Shown piece by piece: positions 18,649 to 26,761 of a stretch of 64,000 bases of DNA. The stretch covers positions 178,548-242,547 of the forward strand of contig NZ_JAHKRC010000008.1 in assembly GCF_019345465.1 (NCBI RefSeq). The letters are read 5' to 3'. The notes beneath the pieces are model-generated. The model was not told the DNA's origin. It ran no database searches and saw nothing but the letters and a program-made list of their open reading frames with translations. The DNA is from Pseudomonas sp. NKUCC02_KPG. Lineage in GTDB: Bacteria > Pseudomonadota > Gammaproteobacteria > Pseudomonadales > Pseudomonadaceae. Both the position numbers and the translations under genes were made by a program. Position 1 is the stretch's first letter; the number at the start of each line of letters is the position of its first letter.

Positions 18649-21600
18649 TTCGTGGTTTGAAAATAGCGGGTCTGGTGCTGTTGGCGTTGGTTCTGCTGGT
18701 GGTGGTGAGCGTGGGCGTGATTCTCGGTACGCAGGCGGGCAGCCGCTGGGTGCTGGGTCAGGTGCCAGGCTTGCAGGTTGAAAATTTTGCCGGGCGCCTG
18801 GGCGGTCAGTGGGGTGCCGATCACCTGCTGTGGGAGCAAGGCACCAGTCGGGTAGAGGTCAGCAGGCCCATATTTGCCTGGTCGCCGGGTTGCCTGGCCC
18901 GTATGACCCTGTGTATCGATCAGTTGCAGGCCGAGACTATCAGCCTGCAATTCCCGCCCAGTGAAGACAGCAGCAGCGGTCCGGTCAGTCTGCCGGAACT
19001 GAAACTGCCCCTGGCGATTGAGGTGGGGGTGGTCAAAGTCGGCAATGTGCTGTTCAACGGCATCGAACAGCTCAAAGGCATGCAGATGTCGGCGCAGTGG
19101 ACAGCCAAGGGCCTGGAAATCGAGTCGGTACAGGTCGAGCGTGAAGACCTTAACGTTGAATTGTCCGGGTTGCTACAACCCTATGGCGATTGGCCGTTGA
19201 CCCTGCAAGGCACTATCAGCCTGCCTGCACCGGACGACAAGACGCTGGAGGTGGTGCTCAAGGTTGAAGGCAATCTGCGCACCACCCTCAACCTTGCGGC
19301 CGACACCAGCGGGTATCTCACTGCACACCTGACGGGGGAGATCCAGCCGTTGGCGGACAATCTGCCGGCGCAGTTGAAAATCACCGCCGAGCCGTTCAAG
19401 GCCAGTCCCGATCTGCCGGATACCCTGGTGCTCAACCAGCTGTTGCTGACAGCCAAGGGCGATCTTAAAGACGGTTATGAACTCAATGGCAGCGCCACAT
19501 TGCCCGCTGAAAAAGAGCCGGTGAATCTGTTGCTCAAAGGTCGGGTAGATGCCAAGGGCGCGCAAATCGCAGCGCTGGACTTGACCGCCAGTCCGCTGCA
19601 GCGCTTGAAGCTGTCAGGGCAAGTGGACTGGCAGGAGGGCTTGAGTGCCGAGGCGAAAATCGACTGGCTGGAATTCCCGTGGCACAACCTGTACCCGGTG
19701 ATCGACAAGCCCGATGTGGATTTGCGCAAGTTTGTCGGCGAAGTGTCCTATCGCGATGGCAAATATCTGGGCAACTTCCAGGCCGATCTCGATGGCCCAG
19801 CAGGCAAGTTCAGCCTCGGCAGCCCGTTCAGCGGCGATCTGGGCAAGATATTTTTGCCACAGCTGAAACTGGTCGCCGGGCAGGGCAAGGCCGAGGGGCA
19901 CGTCAATGTGCAGTTCGCCGAGGGTGTGGCCTGGGACACGGCACTGGACTTGAGTGCCATCAACCCTGCGTATTGGGTGGCCGAATTGCCGGGTACGCTG
20001 GCAGGCCCGCTGCGCAGCAAAGGTTCGTTCAAAAATGAGCGTCTTGAGCTGGATGCCAACCTTGATCTCAAAGGCCGTTTACGCGGCTTGCCAGCAGTGT
20101 TGCAGGCCAAGGCCAACGGTGCGGGAGAAGCCTGGACGCTCAGTGCGCTGGATATTCGCCTGGGTGACAACCGGATCAATGGCACCGCCACGTTGCAGCA
20201 GCAACTCAAGGCCCAACTGGATCTCAACCTGCCGCGCCTGGGGCAGCTCTGGCCGCAACTGCGTGGCCAACTCAAGGGTCGTGTCGATGCTGGGGGCACC
20301 CTGAAAGCGCCCCAAGGCACGGTGAAGCTTAATGGCCAGCAGTTGGCTTTCGCCGATAATCAGCTGCAAAACCTGACCCTGGATGCCAACCTCGATCGAA
20401 ATCAGCGTGGCCGCCTTGACCTCAAGGGCAGCGGGATTCAGGTCGGGGACACTCAGCTCGGTGTGCTGACCGCCAACGCCAGTGGCGATATCAAGCGCCA
20501 GCAGCTCAAGCTGGGTGTGCAAGGGCCGATGCTGCAACTGGCCCTGGCACTGGATGGCGGCCTGGACAAGGACAATTGGCGCGGTCGATTGGCCAGCGGT
20601 GACGTCAAGGCCGGTGGGCAGGCCTGGGTGCTGCAAAATCCGGCAAGGCTGGAGCGTCTGGCCGATGGCCGAGTCAATCTGGGCTCGCAGTGCTGGATTT
20701 CAGGCCCGGCCAGTTTGTGCAGCGAAGAACAGCGTTTGATGCCTGATCCAAAACTGCGCCTGCACCTCAAGCAGTTCCCCCTCGACAGCCTGGCCGAGTG
20801 GCTGCCCAAGGACTTTCAATGGCAGGGCGACCTCAATGCCGATTTGATCCTGGACCTGCCTGCCAGCGGGCCCAAAGGTCAGATCGTGGTCGATGCCAGC
20901 GGTGGCACGCTGCTCTTCAAGGACAAGGGGCAGTGGGTCGACTTCCCGTACCAGGCGTTCAAGCTGACCAGCAACCTGACCCCTAACCGTGTCGATTCCC
21001 GCCTGGATTTCGACGGTGGCAAGCTGGGGCAACTGATGCTGTCGGCGCGAATCAATCCGCTGCCTAAAAGCAAACCGATCAGCGGGGAGTTCCGCCTGAC
21101 CGGGCTGGACATCTCGATGATCCGTCCGTTTGCGCCGATGGTAGAAAAGCTCACCGGTCAGTTGAACGGTACGGGCACCATTTCGGGGGCTTTGCTGGCG
21201 CCCCATGTCATCGGTAATGTGGCCCTCAGTGAGGGTGAAATCTCTGGACCGCAGTTGCCGACCAACTTCGAAAATGTGCAGCTTTCGGTGGCTATCAATG
21301 GCGAGACAGCTCTGCTCAATGGCGGCTGGACCAGCGGCGAGAAAGGACAGGGCAGCGTCAGCGGTAATGTGGCGTGGGGCCAGAACATGGCGGTCAACGT
21401 CCTGGTCAAGGGCAACAGCCTGCCGGTAACGGTCGAGCCCTACGCCAAGCTGGAAGTCGCTCCGGATCTGAAAATCACCCTCAGTCCCGACAACACGTTG
21501 TTGATCGCGGGTCGGGTCAATGTTCCCAAAGGTGAAATCGTAGTTCGCGAATTGCCGCCTTCGACGGTGAAGGTTTCGGATGACACGGTCATCGTGGGCC

Positions 21601-22319
21601 AGCAGGCCGCTGATGAGGCGTCGCCGATGCAGGTCGACATGGATATCACCGTGGTAGTGGGCCAGGAACTGCTGACGTTCTCGGGCTTTGGTCTGAGCGC
21701 CGATCTGGCGGGGCAGGTCCATATCGGCAACAACCTGGATACCCGCGGCGAGTTGCGCCTGAACAATGGTCGCTACCGCGCCTATGGCCAGAAGCTGACC
21801 ATTCGCCGGGCGCGTCTGTTGTTTGCAGGGCCGATCGACCAGCCGTATCTGGATATCGAAGCGATTCGCCAGACTGACGACGTGATCGCGGGTATCCGTC
21901 TGACGGGCAGCGCCGAACAGCCAACCACGCAAATATTCTCGGAACCGGCCATGAGCCAGGAGCAGGCGTTGTCGTACCTGATTCTGGGGCGTCCGCTGAC
22001 AGGCACCGGTGAAGATGAAAACCTGCTGGCACAAGCGGCTCTGGGCCTGGGGTTGTTGGGCAGCTCGGGGGTCACCACCAGTTTGGCGAATCATTTGGGG
22101 ATCAAGGAGTTTGAACTCGACACCGAAGGCAGTGGCAACAACACGTCTGTGGTGGCCAGTGGCAAGATCAACGAGCGCCTGAGCGTGCGTTACGGAGTGG
22201 GTGTGTTTGAACCTGCCAGCACCATTGCCCTGCGTTACAAGTTGAGCAAGCGGGTGTATGTCGAAGTGGCGAGCGGCTTTGCGAGCTCGCTGGATATCTT
22301 CTACAAGCGGGACTTCTGA
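18645..22319 (+). CDS. tamB: TamB, AsmA-like inner-membrane bridge protein
   Basis: A 1,224-residue protein starting at GTG within the tamA stop (GTGA overlap). An N-terminal anchor (residues about 5-27) leads to a very long beta-rich region of AsmA/VPS13-like repeats and a C-terminal DUF490 domain (from about residue 900) containing the conserved LRLNNGRYRAYGQKLTIRRARL. It spans the periplasm to TamA. Slightly shorter than the E. coli protein (about 1,260). A REP hairpin follows the stop. Confidence 0.93.
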   Translation: MIRGLKIAGLVLLALVLLVVVSVGVILGTQAGSRWVLGQVPGLQVENFAGRLGGQWGADHLLWEQGTSRVEVSRPIFAWSPGCLARMTLCIDQLQAETISLQFPPSEDSSSGPVSLPELKLPLAIEVGVVKVGNVLFNGIEQLKGMQMSAQWTAKGLEIESVQVEREDLNVELSGLLQPYGDWPLTLQGTISLPAPDDKTLEVVLKVEGNLRTTLNLAADTSGYLTAHLTGEIQPLADNLPAQLKITAEPFKASPDLPDTLVLNQLLLTAKGDLKDGYELNGSATLPAEKEPVNLLLKGRVDAKGAQIAALDLTASPLQRLKLSGQVDWQEGLSAEAKIDWLEFPWHNLYPVIDKPDVDLRKFVGEVSYRDGKYLGNFQADLDGPAGKFSLGSPFSGDLGKIFLPQLKLVAGQGKAEGHVNVQFAEGVAWDTALDLSAINPAYWVAELPGTLAGPLRSKGSFKNERLELDANLDLKGRLRGLPAVLQAKANGAGEAWTLSALDIRLGDNRINGTATLQQQLKAQLDLNLPRLGQLWPQLRGQLKGRVDAGGTLKAPQGTVKLNGQQLAFADNQLQNLTLDANLDRNQRGRLDLKGSGIQVGDTQLGVLTANASGDIKRQQLKLGVQGPMLQLALALDGGLDKDNWRGRLASGDVKAGGQAWVLQNPARLERLADGRVNLGSQCWISGPASLCSEEQRLMPDPKLRLHLKQFPLDSLAEWLPKDFQWQGDLNADLILDLPASGPKGQIVVDASGGTLLFKDKGQWVDFPYQAFKLTSNLTPNRVDSRLDFDGGKLGQLMLSARINPLPKSKPISGEFRLTGLDISMIRPFAPMVEKLTGQLNGTGTISGALLAPHVIGNVALSEGEISGPQLPTNFENVQLSVAINGETALLNGGWTSGEKGQGSVSGNVAWGQNMAVNVLVKGNSLPVTVEPYAKLEVAPDLKITLSPDNTLLIAGRVNVPKGEIVVRELPPSTVKVSDDTVIVGQQAADEASPMQVDMDITVVVGQELLTFSGFGLSADLAGQVHIGNNLDTRGELRLNNGRYRAYGQKLTIRRARLLFAGPIDQPYLDIEAIRQTDDVIAGIRLTGSAEQPTTQIFSEPAMSQEQALSYLILGRPLTGTGEDENLLAQAALGLGLLGSSGVTTSLANHLGIKEFELDTEGSGNNTSVVASGKINERLSVRYGVGVFEPASTIALRYKLSKRVYVEVASGFASSLDIFYKRDF

Positions 22320-22346
22320 CCGCTGTGAAATGTGACTCCCCACCCT

Positions 22347-22376
22347 GTGTGAAAGCGGGCAAGCCCGCTCCCACAA
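22347..22376. repeat. REP-type hairpin after tamB
   Basis: AGCGGGC-AA-GCCCGCT (22354-22369) plus the CCCACAAG flank. A Pseudomonas REP half-unit that probably protects the tamB 3' end. Confidence 0.75.
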
Positions 22377-22391
22377 GGGCAGGGGGGCGCT

Positions 22392-22529
22392 TCAGTAACG
22401 GTTGTAATAGCCTGGACCGCCATCATGATGACGGTGACCGTCATGCCATCCATGGCCTGGAAAAATCACGCATCCGCTCATGGCCAGGATGAGCAACAAC
22501 GGAACCAGCCTGGTGACTCGACGTAACAT
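22392..22529 (-). CDS. 45-residue His-rich lipoprotein
   Basis: A small gene of 45 codons plus stop. The product starts MLRRVTRLVPLLLILAMSGC, a complete lipoprotein signal with lipobox AMSGC, leaving a 26-residue mature lipopeptide from Cys20. That segment is rich in His, Gly and Tyr, with the motif HDGHRHHDGG (five His in about 12 residues). GAGGAT lies about eight bases before the ATG. The His cluster suggests metal binding, but no family is recognised. It is separate from tamB and opposite in strand. Confidence 0.7.
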   Translation of the reverse strand: MLRRVTRLVPLLLILAMSGCVIFPGHGWHDGHRHHDGGPGYYNRY

Positions 22530-22677
22530 GTGTGGATCCTCATGGTTAGAGCCATAGCAGCTAAAAAACTGTTCTGGCTGTAAGATGAGACCTCGAATGT
22601 TTCAATTTATTATCGAAAACCGAACATATTTGTCAGGTCCCGGTTTTCGCTTTCAGACTTACTTTCAGGAACAGGTT

Positions 22678-22866
22678 ATGACCCCTTCGCAGCGCTTGAA
22701 ATACTCGATTTTGATTTCACTGGTGGTTCTGGGAATCATGTTTGGTCTTTCGTACATGCAAAACGCCGGCATGATCACTGAAAAAATGTTCCAGTACGTC
22801 GCTATCGGCGTGGCCGTGATCGTGGTCGTGATCAATGGCGTGATGCGCCGCAAGACCAAGATTTAA
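22678..22866 (+). CDS. Small two-helix membrane protein
   Basis: A 62-residue protein with two hydrophobic segments (SILISLVVLGIMFGLSYM and YVAIGVAVIVVVINGVM) and a basic RRKTKI tail, so both ends probably face the cytoplasm. CAGGAACAGG precedes the ATG at 22678; an upstream frame to 22585 has no ribosome site. Function unknown. Its last four bases overlap the 3' end of the convergent Fur-like gene. Confidence 0.7.
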   Translation: MTPSQRLKYSILISLVVLGIMFGLSYMQNAGMITEKMFQYVAIGVAVIVVVINGVMRRKTKI

Positions 22867-23249
22867 GCTTCGATCTTCCCTGTCAAAAAGGCTTCAGCCT
22901 GCGGATGCAGGCTGTAGCTCTTGTCGCTGTTGAGCACCACCACCCCTTCGCTGCACAAGCGCTTGAGTACCTCGCGCACACTCAGAAATGACAGTGGAAT
23001 ATCCAGTGCCTGCAAATGGCTGTGCATGCCCCGCACCCCCAGCCTGCGATCATTGCCGGCAGCCGTGAGCAGTGCGTCAATGACCTTGAGGCGCACCAGG
23101 CTGGTACGCAGCCCGAAGCACTTGAGTAAGTGGCGAATCCGTTCGTTGCCCTGCAAGGGAGTCAGCGTTTGCAACAACCCCGAGTCGGGCTGGAAAGCTG
23201 CGTCGCGATGCTGGTGGCTACCATCCGTTGGTATGTGCTGGTTGTGCAT
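22863..23249 (-). CDS. Fur-like winged-helix protein without metal-sensor domain
   Basis: A 128-residue protein. Residues about 35-120 align by eye with the DNA-binding domain of Fur (LKCFGLRTSLVRLKVIDALL, then SVREVLKRLCSEGVVVL as recognition helix and wing). The Fur dimerisation/metal domain with its HHDH and Cys motifs is absent; the protein ends just after the wing. The N-terminus (MHNQHIPTDGSHQHRD) holds four His. AAAGGAG precedes the ATG. It may be a DNA-binding regulator of unknown signal; a Fe/Zn-uptake regulator label would rest only on the partial similarity. Confidence 0.65.
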   Translation of the reverse strand: MHNQHIPTDGSHQHRDAAFQPDSGLLQTLTPLQGNERIRHLLKCFGLRTSLVRLKVIDALLTAAGNDRRLGVRGMHSHLQALDIPLSFLSVREVLKRLCSEGVVVLNSDKSYSLHPQAEAFLTGKIEA

Positions 23250-23374
23250 GCAAAAAACTCCTTTTCAGAGCCTGATCAGGAAAAAATAAAAAAGCGCTCT
23301 TGGTTAACTAGACGAATGAGCGGCTGAAATCATGAACATTGGAATGTAGAAATTTTGTCGTGAATTCATCTCAA

Positions 23375-23386
23375 ACGCGTACGCGT
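23375..23386. repeat. 12-bp perfect palindrome ACGCGTACGCGT
   Basis: A perfect self-complementary 12-mer in the 212-bp gap between the fecR-like gene (3' end) and the start of the Fur-like gene, 126 bp upstream of the latter's ATG. It may be an operator; no matching protein can be named. Confidence 0.35.
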
Positions 23387-23461
23387 CCAGTGTGGACGGG
23401 GGTTTGGACTGATTATTAAATTTTTTTAATCTGTGCGGTCTTTCACAGGCACGCTGAGTTT

Positions 23462-24457
23462 TCAGGGCCGGGCGTTCAGCACCGGCGAGCCTTGCGCATT
23501 GATACTCAGGTACACCGGCAAGACCTTGGGCAGGGACGTGACCAGGTGATCGATTTCGCGAGTATTGAACACCCCGCCGATACGCAGCTTGCCCGTGGCG
23601 CTGTCGGCCACGGAAAGAGGGCGATCCAGGTAGCGGTTGATCAGGGGCAAGGCATCGGCCAGTGACAGGTTGTCGAGTACCAGCTTGCCGTTACGCCACG
23701 CCAGATCCGGCGTGCCGGCTGGGGTCTGGCTGATTTGCGCTGCGTAGTCTCCCGCCTTGTAGCGCGCCTGCATCCCCGGTTCCAGACGCAAGCCGTCGCC
23801 ACTCAGACTCTTGTTGCTGGTCACCAGCACGGAGCCCTCCAGCAGCGTGACCCGTACCTGATCCTCGTACATCCACACATTGAACTGGGTGCCTGTGACC
23901 CGAACCTGTCCCTCTGCGGCCCGGACCAGGAACGGGTGCGAGGCATCATGGCTGACCTTGAAAAACGCTTCGCCCTTGCTCAGGGTCACCCGGCGTTCAT
24001 CCTTGAAGTTGCTGAACGTCAGGTGTGTACCCAGATTGAGCTCGACTTGACTGCCATCGGGCAGTGTCACCGTCTTCGCGCTGGTATCGGCCGCAAAGCG
24101 TTCATGGGCATTGGGAATCCAGCCCAGCTGCCAGCCGCTATAAGCCGCTACCGGGGCGGCGAGCAGAGTGATGGCCGCGGCCACGGCAACACGCTGCCAG
24201 GCGCTTCGACGTGGCGCGCTGGGCAATGCAACCACCCGGGCCTCGGCAGGCGCGGAGCGCGTCAGGTGCTCACTGACATCCCAGATGTCCAGCATCGCTT
24301 CATATTCAACGGCGTGCCGGGGATCGGCATTTAGCCACGCAGCAAAAGCTTCACGTTCCTGGTTTGTGCAATCGGGCTCGTGCAAACGCATGCACCACTG
24401 AGCCGCAGCTTCAGTGATGGCATCGTTTTCGGCTTCTGTGGGGCGTGCTTCACTCAT
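23462..24457 (-). CDS. FecR-family anti-sigma/sigma regulator, orphan
   Basis: A 331-residue FecR protein of usual length. The cytoplasmic N-terminus has AAQWCMRLHEPD and AWLNADPRHAVEYEAMLDIW; a membrane helix lies at about residues 91-110 (RVAVAAAITLLAAPVAAYSG). The periplasmic FecR domain contains TLPDGSQVELNLGTHLTFS and KGEAFFKVSHDASHPFLVRA. FecR proteins pass a signal from a TonB receptor to an ECF sigma. Unusually, neither a sigma gene nor a receptor gene adjoins it; the nearest ECF sigma is 8.3 kb away and the nearest TonB receptor 22.5 kb away. Confidence 0.88.
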   Translation of the reverse strand: MSEARPTEAENDAITEAAAQWCMRLHEPDCTNQEREAFAAWLNADPRHAVEYEAMLDIWDVSEHLTRSAPAEARVVALPSAPRRSAWQRVAVAAAITLLAAPVAAYSGWQLGWIPNAHERFAADTSAKTVTLPDGSQVELNLGTHLTFSNFKDERRVTLSKGEAFFKVSHDASHPFLVRAAEGQVRVTGTQFNVWMYEDQVRVTLLEGSVLVTSNKSLSGDGLRLEPGMQARYKAGDYAAQISQTPAGTPDLAWRNGKLVLDNLSLADALPLINRYLDRPLSVADSATGKLRIGGVFNTREIDHLVTSLPKVLPVYLSINAQGSPVLNARP

Positions 24458-24509
24458 TGAATTTTCCAGGTTTTGCGCATTCTAACCCCGCACTGGAGGT
24501 AACGAGAAC

Positions 24510-24608
24510 ATGAGCCAGGTCAAAAGCATGTCAATTAGCCCTATGGCCGGGATTTTCTCTGCTACGGTTGTTCCAGTCACATTGAGTACCAGACGCAACA
24601 TCAATTAA
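24510..24608 (+). CDS. Possible 32-residue leader or small ORF
   Basis: ATG at 24510 has GGAGG eight bases upstream and runs 32 codons to TAA, ending 13 bp before the PepSY gene. The peptide (MSQVKSMSISPMAGIFSATV...) matches nothing I recognise. The strong ribosome site is the only evidence; it could be a chance ORF in the leader of the PepSY transcript. Confidence 0.3.
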   Translation: MSQVKSMSISPMAGIFSATVVPVTLSTRRNIN

Positions 24609-24621
24609 TGGAGTTAAGACA

Positions 24622-24897
24622 ATGTTGAAGAAAACCTTTGCTGCTGTGATCACTACTGCTGCTTTGTTGAGTGCCGGTGCAGCGATGGCTCAGCCTGTTG
24701 ACCCCAACTGGGCATTCTCCAAAGAACTGGTAGAAGTGCTCAAGAACAAGAACGGCTACACCGTCATCAAGAAAATCGAAGCTCAGGATCCTGCCGCCGG
24801 TATCTGGAAAGCAGAAGGGATCAAGAAGGTCGATGGCCTGGAATATGAAATTATCTTCGATTCGACCGGCAAGGTGATTTCCGAGAAGAAAGACTGA
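24622..24897 (+). CDS. Periplasmic PepSY-like protein
   Basis: A 91-residue protein with signal peptide MLKKTFAAVITTAALLSAGAAMA and a single PepSY-like beta-alpha unit (GYTVIKKIEAQD ... GLEYEIIFDSTGKVISEKKD). PepSY modules are small periplasmic domains often tied to peptidase inhibition or signalling. GGAG precedes the ATG and a strong terminator follows, so the gene is a self-contained unit (perhaps with the 32-codon ORF). Confidence 0.8.
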   Translation: MLKKTFAAVITTAALLSAGAAMAQPVDPNWAFSKELVEVLKNKNGYTVIKKIEAQDPAAGIWKAEGIKKVDGLEYEIIFDSTGKVISEKKD

Positions 24898-24937
24898 CTC
24901 TCTTCACCTGAGACGAATCGCCCGCTGAGCGTTTTAA

Positions 24938-24978
24938 CCCGGCCCTGATCGTAACCTTTGACAGGGCCGGGTGTTTTT
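24938..24978 (+). terminator. Rho-independent terminator after PepSY gene
   Basis: Perfect 10-bp stem CCCGGCCCTG (24938-24947) / CAGGGCCGGG (24962-24971), then TGTTTTT. Confidence 0.9.
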
Positions 24979-24987
24979 ACCCCCGCT

Positions 24988-25545
24988 TTAATTGTTGCGC
25001 TTGTGCCGCGACAACCAGTGTTCCCGGGTCATTTCCCATAGGTCGCAGGTAAACCTGCCGCTGACAAAATCCTTTTCTTCGCTGCTGACCCAATGCATTC
25101 CGCCCCGTTCGGAAATTCGTCGCGACGCCACATTGGGGGCGGCTTTTGGCACCCGCATACGTTCGCGCCCCAAGGTCTCGAACCAAAAGCGGTCGACTGT
25201 CCCGCACGCTTCGCTCATCAGGCCCTGGCCTTGCCACTGCGGTGCCAGCCAGAATCCACGATTGTTGTCGACGGCATCCATCAAACTGATACAGCCAATC
25301 AATTCGTCAGGCTGCGACAACAGGCGAATCGTCCAGTGCCACTCTTCGCCGCGTGCAATGGCCGGTAGCGCGACATCGCGCAAATAGTCCATTGCTCCAT
25401 GGGCTGGATAGGGCCAGGGCACGAGGGCATTCAAGTAGCGCACGACCTCCCACTGGGCAAAGTGTTTCTGGACCGCGGGAGCGTCACTCAGTTGCAGTGG
25501 CTGCAGTATGAGTCGCTGGGTCTGCAGTGTGGGTGAGGTCTGCAT
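24988..25545 (-). CDS. RimJ/RimL-type GNAT acetyltransferase
   Basis: A 185-residue protein starting MQTSPTLQTQRLILQPL, the usual opening of RimJ/RimL-like acetyltransferases (acetylation of protein N-termini or small molecules). RGFWLAPQWQGQGLMSEA is the acetyl-CoA site. AAGGAG lies ten bases before the ATG at 25545; the longer frame to 25602 has no ribosome site and is unlikely. Substrate unknown. Confidence 0.85.
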   Translation of the reverse strand: MQTSPTLQTQRLILQPLQLSDAPAVQKHFAQWEVVRYLNALVPWPYPAHGAMDYLRDVALPAIARGEEWHWTIRLLSQPDELIGCISLMDAVDNNRGFWLAPQWQGQGLMSEACGTVDRFWFETLGRERMRVPKAAPNVASRRISERGGMHWVSSEEKDFVSGRFTCDLWEMTREHWLSRHKRNN

Positions 25546-25602
25546 GGGGGGATGGCTCCTTGCCAATGGTTTGAGTCGAGAGTACCGCCCAATGGCACCC
25601 AT

Positions 25603-25627
25603 AAAAAAGCCCCCGTTAAACGGAGGC
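25603..25627 (-). terminator. Terminator of first DUF2790 gene
   Basis: Minus-strand hairpin GCCTCCG-TTTAA-CGGGGGC (one mismatch) followed by six T residues. Confidence 0.75.
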
Positions 25628-25656
25628 CTGGTAGATCGTTACCTCGGGAGCGGGTA

Positions 25657-25914
25657 TTAGCCGTTGCTGCAACCATTACCCATCACACGGTACTCGAGAA
25701 TATGACGCTGACCCTGATGGTCTTCGTAAGTCATTTGCGCCGGTACAACTTCGCAGACATCCGCGATGGGGGTCACGCTGATGACAGTGGCAATATCAAG
25801 GTCGGTGGCGTAAGTGTAATGTTCAACAGCCGGTTGTTGTGGCGCAACTTTAACGTCTTCAGCCGCCGCCAGTGTTGAAAAAGCAAGGAGAGCAAGAACA
25901 ATCAAACGTTTCAT
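25657..25914 (-). CDS. DUF2790 periplasmic protein, copy 1
   Basis: An 85-residue exported protein, signal peptide MKRLIVLALLAFSTLAAA. The mature part holds the DUF2790 pattern YATDLDIATVISV ... DVCEVVPAQMTYEDHQGQRHILEYRVMGNGC with two Cys that could form a disulfide. Function unknown; in pseudomonads such proteins occur in many small copies. The start at 25914 gives a proper signal peptide; the frame extends 13 codons further without one. It is a tandem paralogue of the next gene, each with its own terminator. Confidence 0.82.
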   Translation of the reverse strand: MKRLIVLALLAFSTLAAAEDVKVAPQQPAVEHYTYATDLDIATVISVTPIADVCEVVPAQMTYEDHQGQRHILEYRVMGNGCSNG

Positions 25915-25942
25915 TATCGAGGCCTTAAAACAATCACGAATC

Positions 25943-25978
25943 ACTGACTTCAATTGCCGGTTTGGCGGGAGAAGTTAT
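25943..25978 (-). promoter_or_regulatory. Conserved upstream element, DUF2790 copy 1
   Basis: ACTGACTTCAATTGCCGG followed by TTTGGCGGGAGAAGTTA on the plus strand is repeated nearly base for base upstream of copy 2 (26494-26529). Short arms ACTTC/GAAGT enclose it. It probably carries shared control signals. Confidence 0.5.
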
Positions 25979-26142
25979 TACGTCATCGGGGGAGCGTGAC
26001 GCAATACGAAGTACCGTGCCCTGTTTCAATGTTGCGTTGAGGGATGAACATAGAATACGCCCCTTGCACCGTTATTAAAGTCACAAGATCGCCAAGCAGT
26101 CTTTCCAGATCAGTAACAATCTTCATTGTTTTTTCGACGCCC

Positions 26143-26171
26143 AATAAAAAGCCCCCTCTGAAGAGGGGGCT
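26143..26171 (-). terminator. Terminator of second DUF2790 gene
   Basis: Perfect 9-bp stem AGCCCCCTC-TTCA-GAGGGGGCT read on the minus strand, followed by TTTTATT. Confidence 0.88.
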
Positions 26172-26203
26172 GGGGTCGCATCCGTGGGTGCAGCCACTGA
26201 AGA

Positions 26204-26458
26204 TCAGTGCGAACTGCAACCGTCGCCCATAGCCTTGTATTCAAGGGTGTGACGCTGGCCCTGGGAGTCTTCATAGATCATGGTTGCCGGTACGACTTCA
26301 CACACATCGGGAATGGTCGACAGGCTGATGACCCGTGCAATATCCAGTTTTGTGCCATAGCTGTACGATTCGACTGTTGAAGGCTGGACGGTGGAAGTTT
26401 CACCTGCAACGGCCAGCGTTGCAAAGCCAGCAAGAAAAAGTGCAATTAAAGTTTTCAT
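26204..26458 (-). CDS. DUF2790 periplasmic protein, copy 2
   Basis: An 84-residue protein with signal peptide MKTLIALFLAGFATLAVA. It shares with copy 1 the core LDIA-VIS, DVCEVVPA-M-YED-QGQRH-LEY and the C-terminal GC, so a tandem duplication is clear. It is followed by its own terminator, so the two copies are separately transcribed. Confidence 0.82.
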   Translation of the reverse strand: MKTLIALFLAGFATLAVAGETSTVQPSTVESYSYGTKLDIARVISLSTIPDVCEVVPATMIYEDSQGQRHTLEYKAMGDGCSSH

Positions 26459-26493
26459 AGTAAGGCCTCTAAAGTAATCAAGCGTTAAAACTG

Positions 26494-26529
26494 ACTGACT
26501 TCATTTGCCGGTGAGGCGGGAAGAAGTTA
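26494..26529 (-). promoter_or_regulatory. Conserved upstream element, DUF2790 copy 2
   Basis: ACTGACTTCATTTGCCGG then TGAGGCGGGAAGAAGTTA matches the copy 1 element with few changes. The rest of the 303-bp gap up to zapE (26530-26761) shows only a weak dyad GTTACC-GCTC-GGGTAAC near 26656 and no gene I can support. Confidence 0.5.
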
Positions 26530-26761
26530 CGGCACCTGTCAAAGTTGTCATGTGCGTACGAAGATACCGTGTATCTGTGTCAATCAATGTTTGAAGCATG
26601 TAAGCAATGTTACGCTGATCCACCCAAGGAAAAAGAGTGGATGGCAAAACGCTCTGTTACCGCTCGGGTAACAATGTGGTGGTGGTGTGGCTTTTTTCAA
26701 GTGCTCCGTGTGTCTCCTTGCTGGCATACTGGCACCTCTGATTCTGGAGTCAGTCATCCGT

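Noticed and set aside
20700..22376. Minus-strand ORF of 558 residues opposite tamB
   Set aside because: Antisense shadow with low-complexity Q/R/H composition; tamB DUF490 sequence is clear.
25983..26219. Minus-strand ORF of 78 residues between the DUF2790 genes
   Set aside because: It reads through the terminator hairpin of copy 2 and has no ribosome site.
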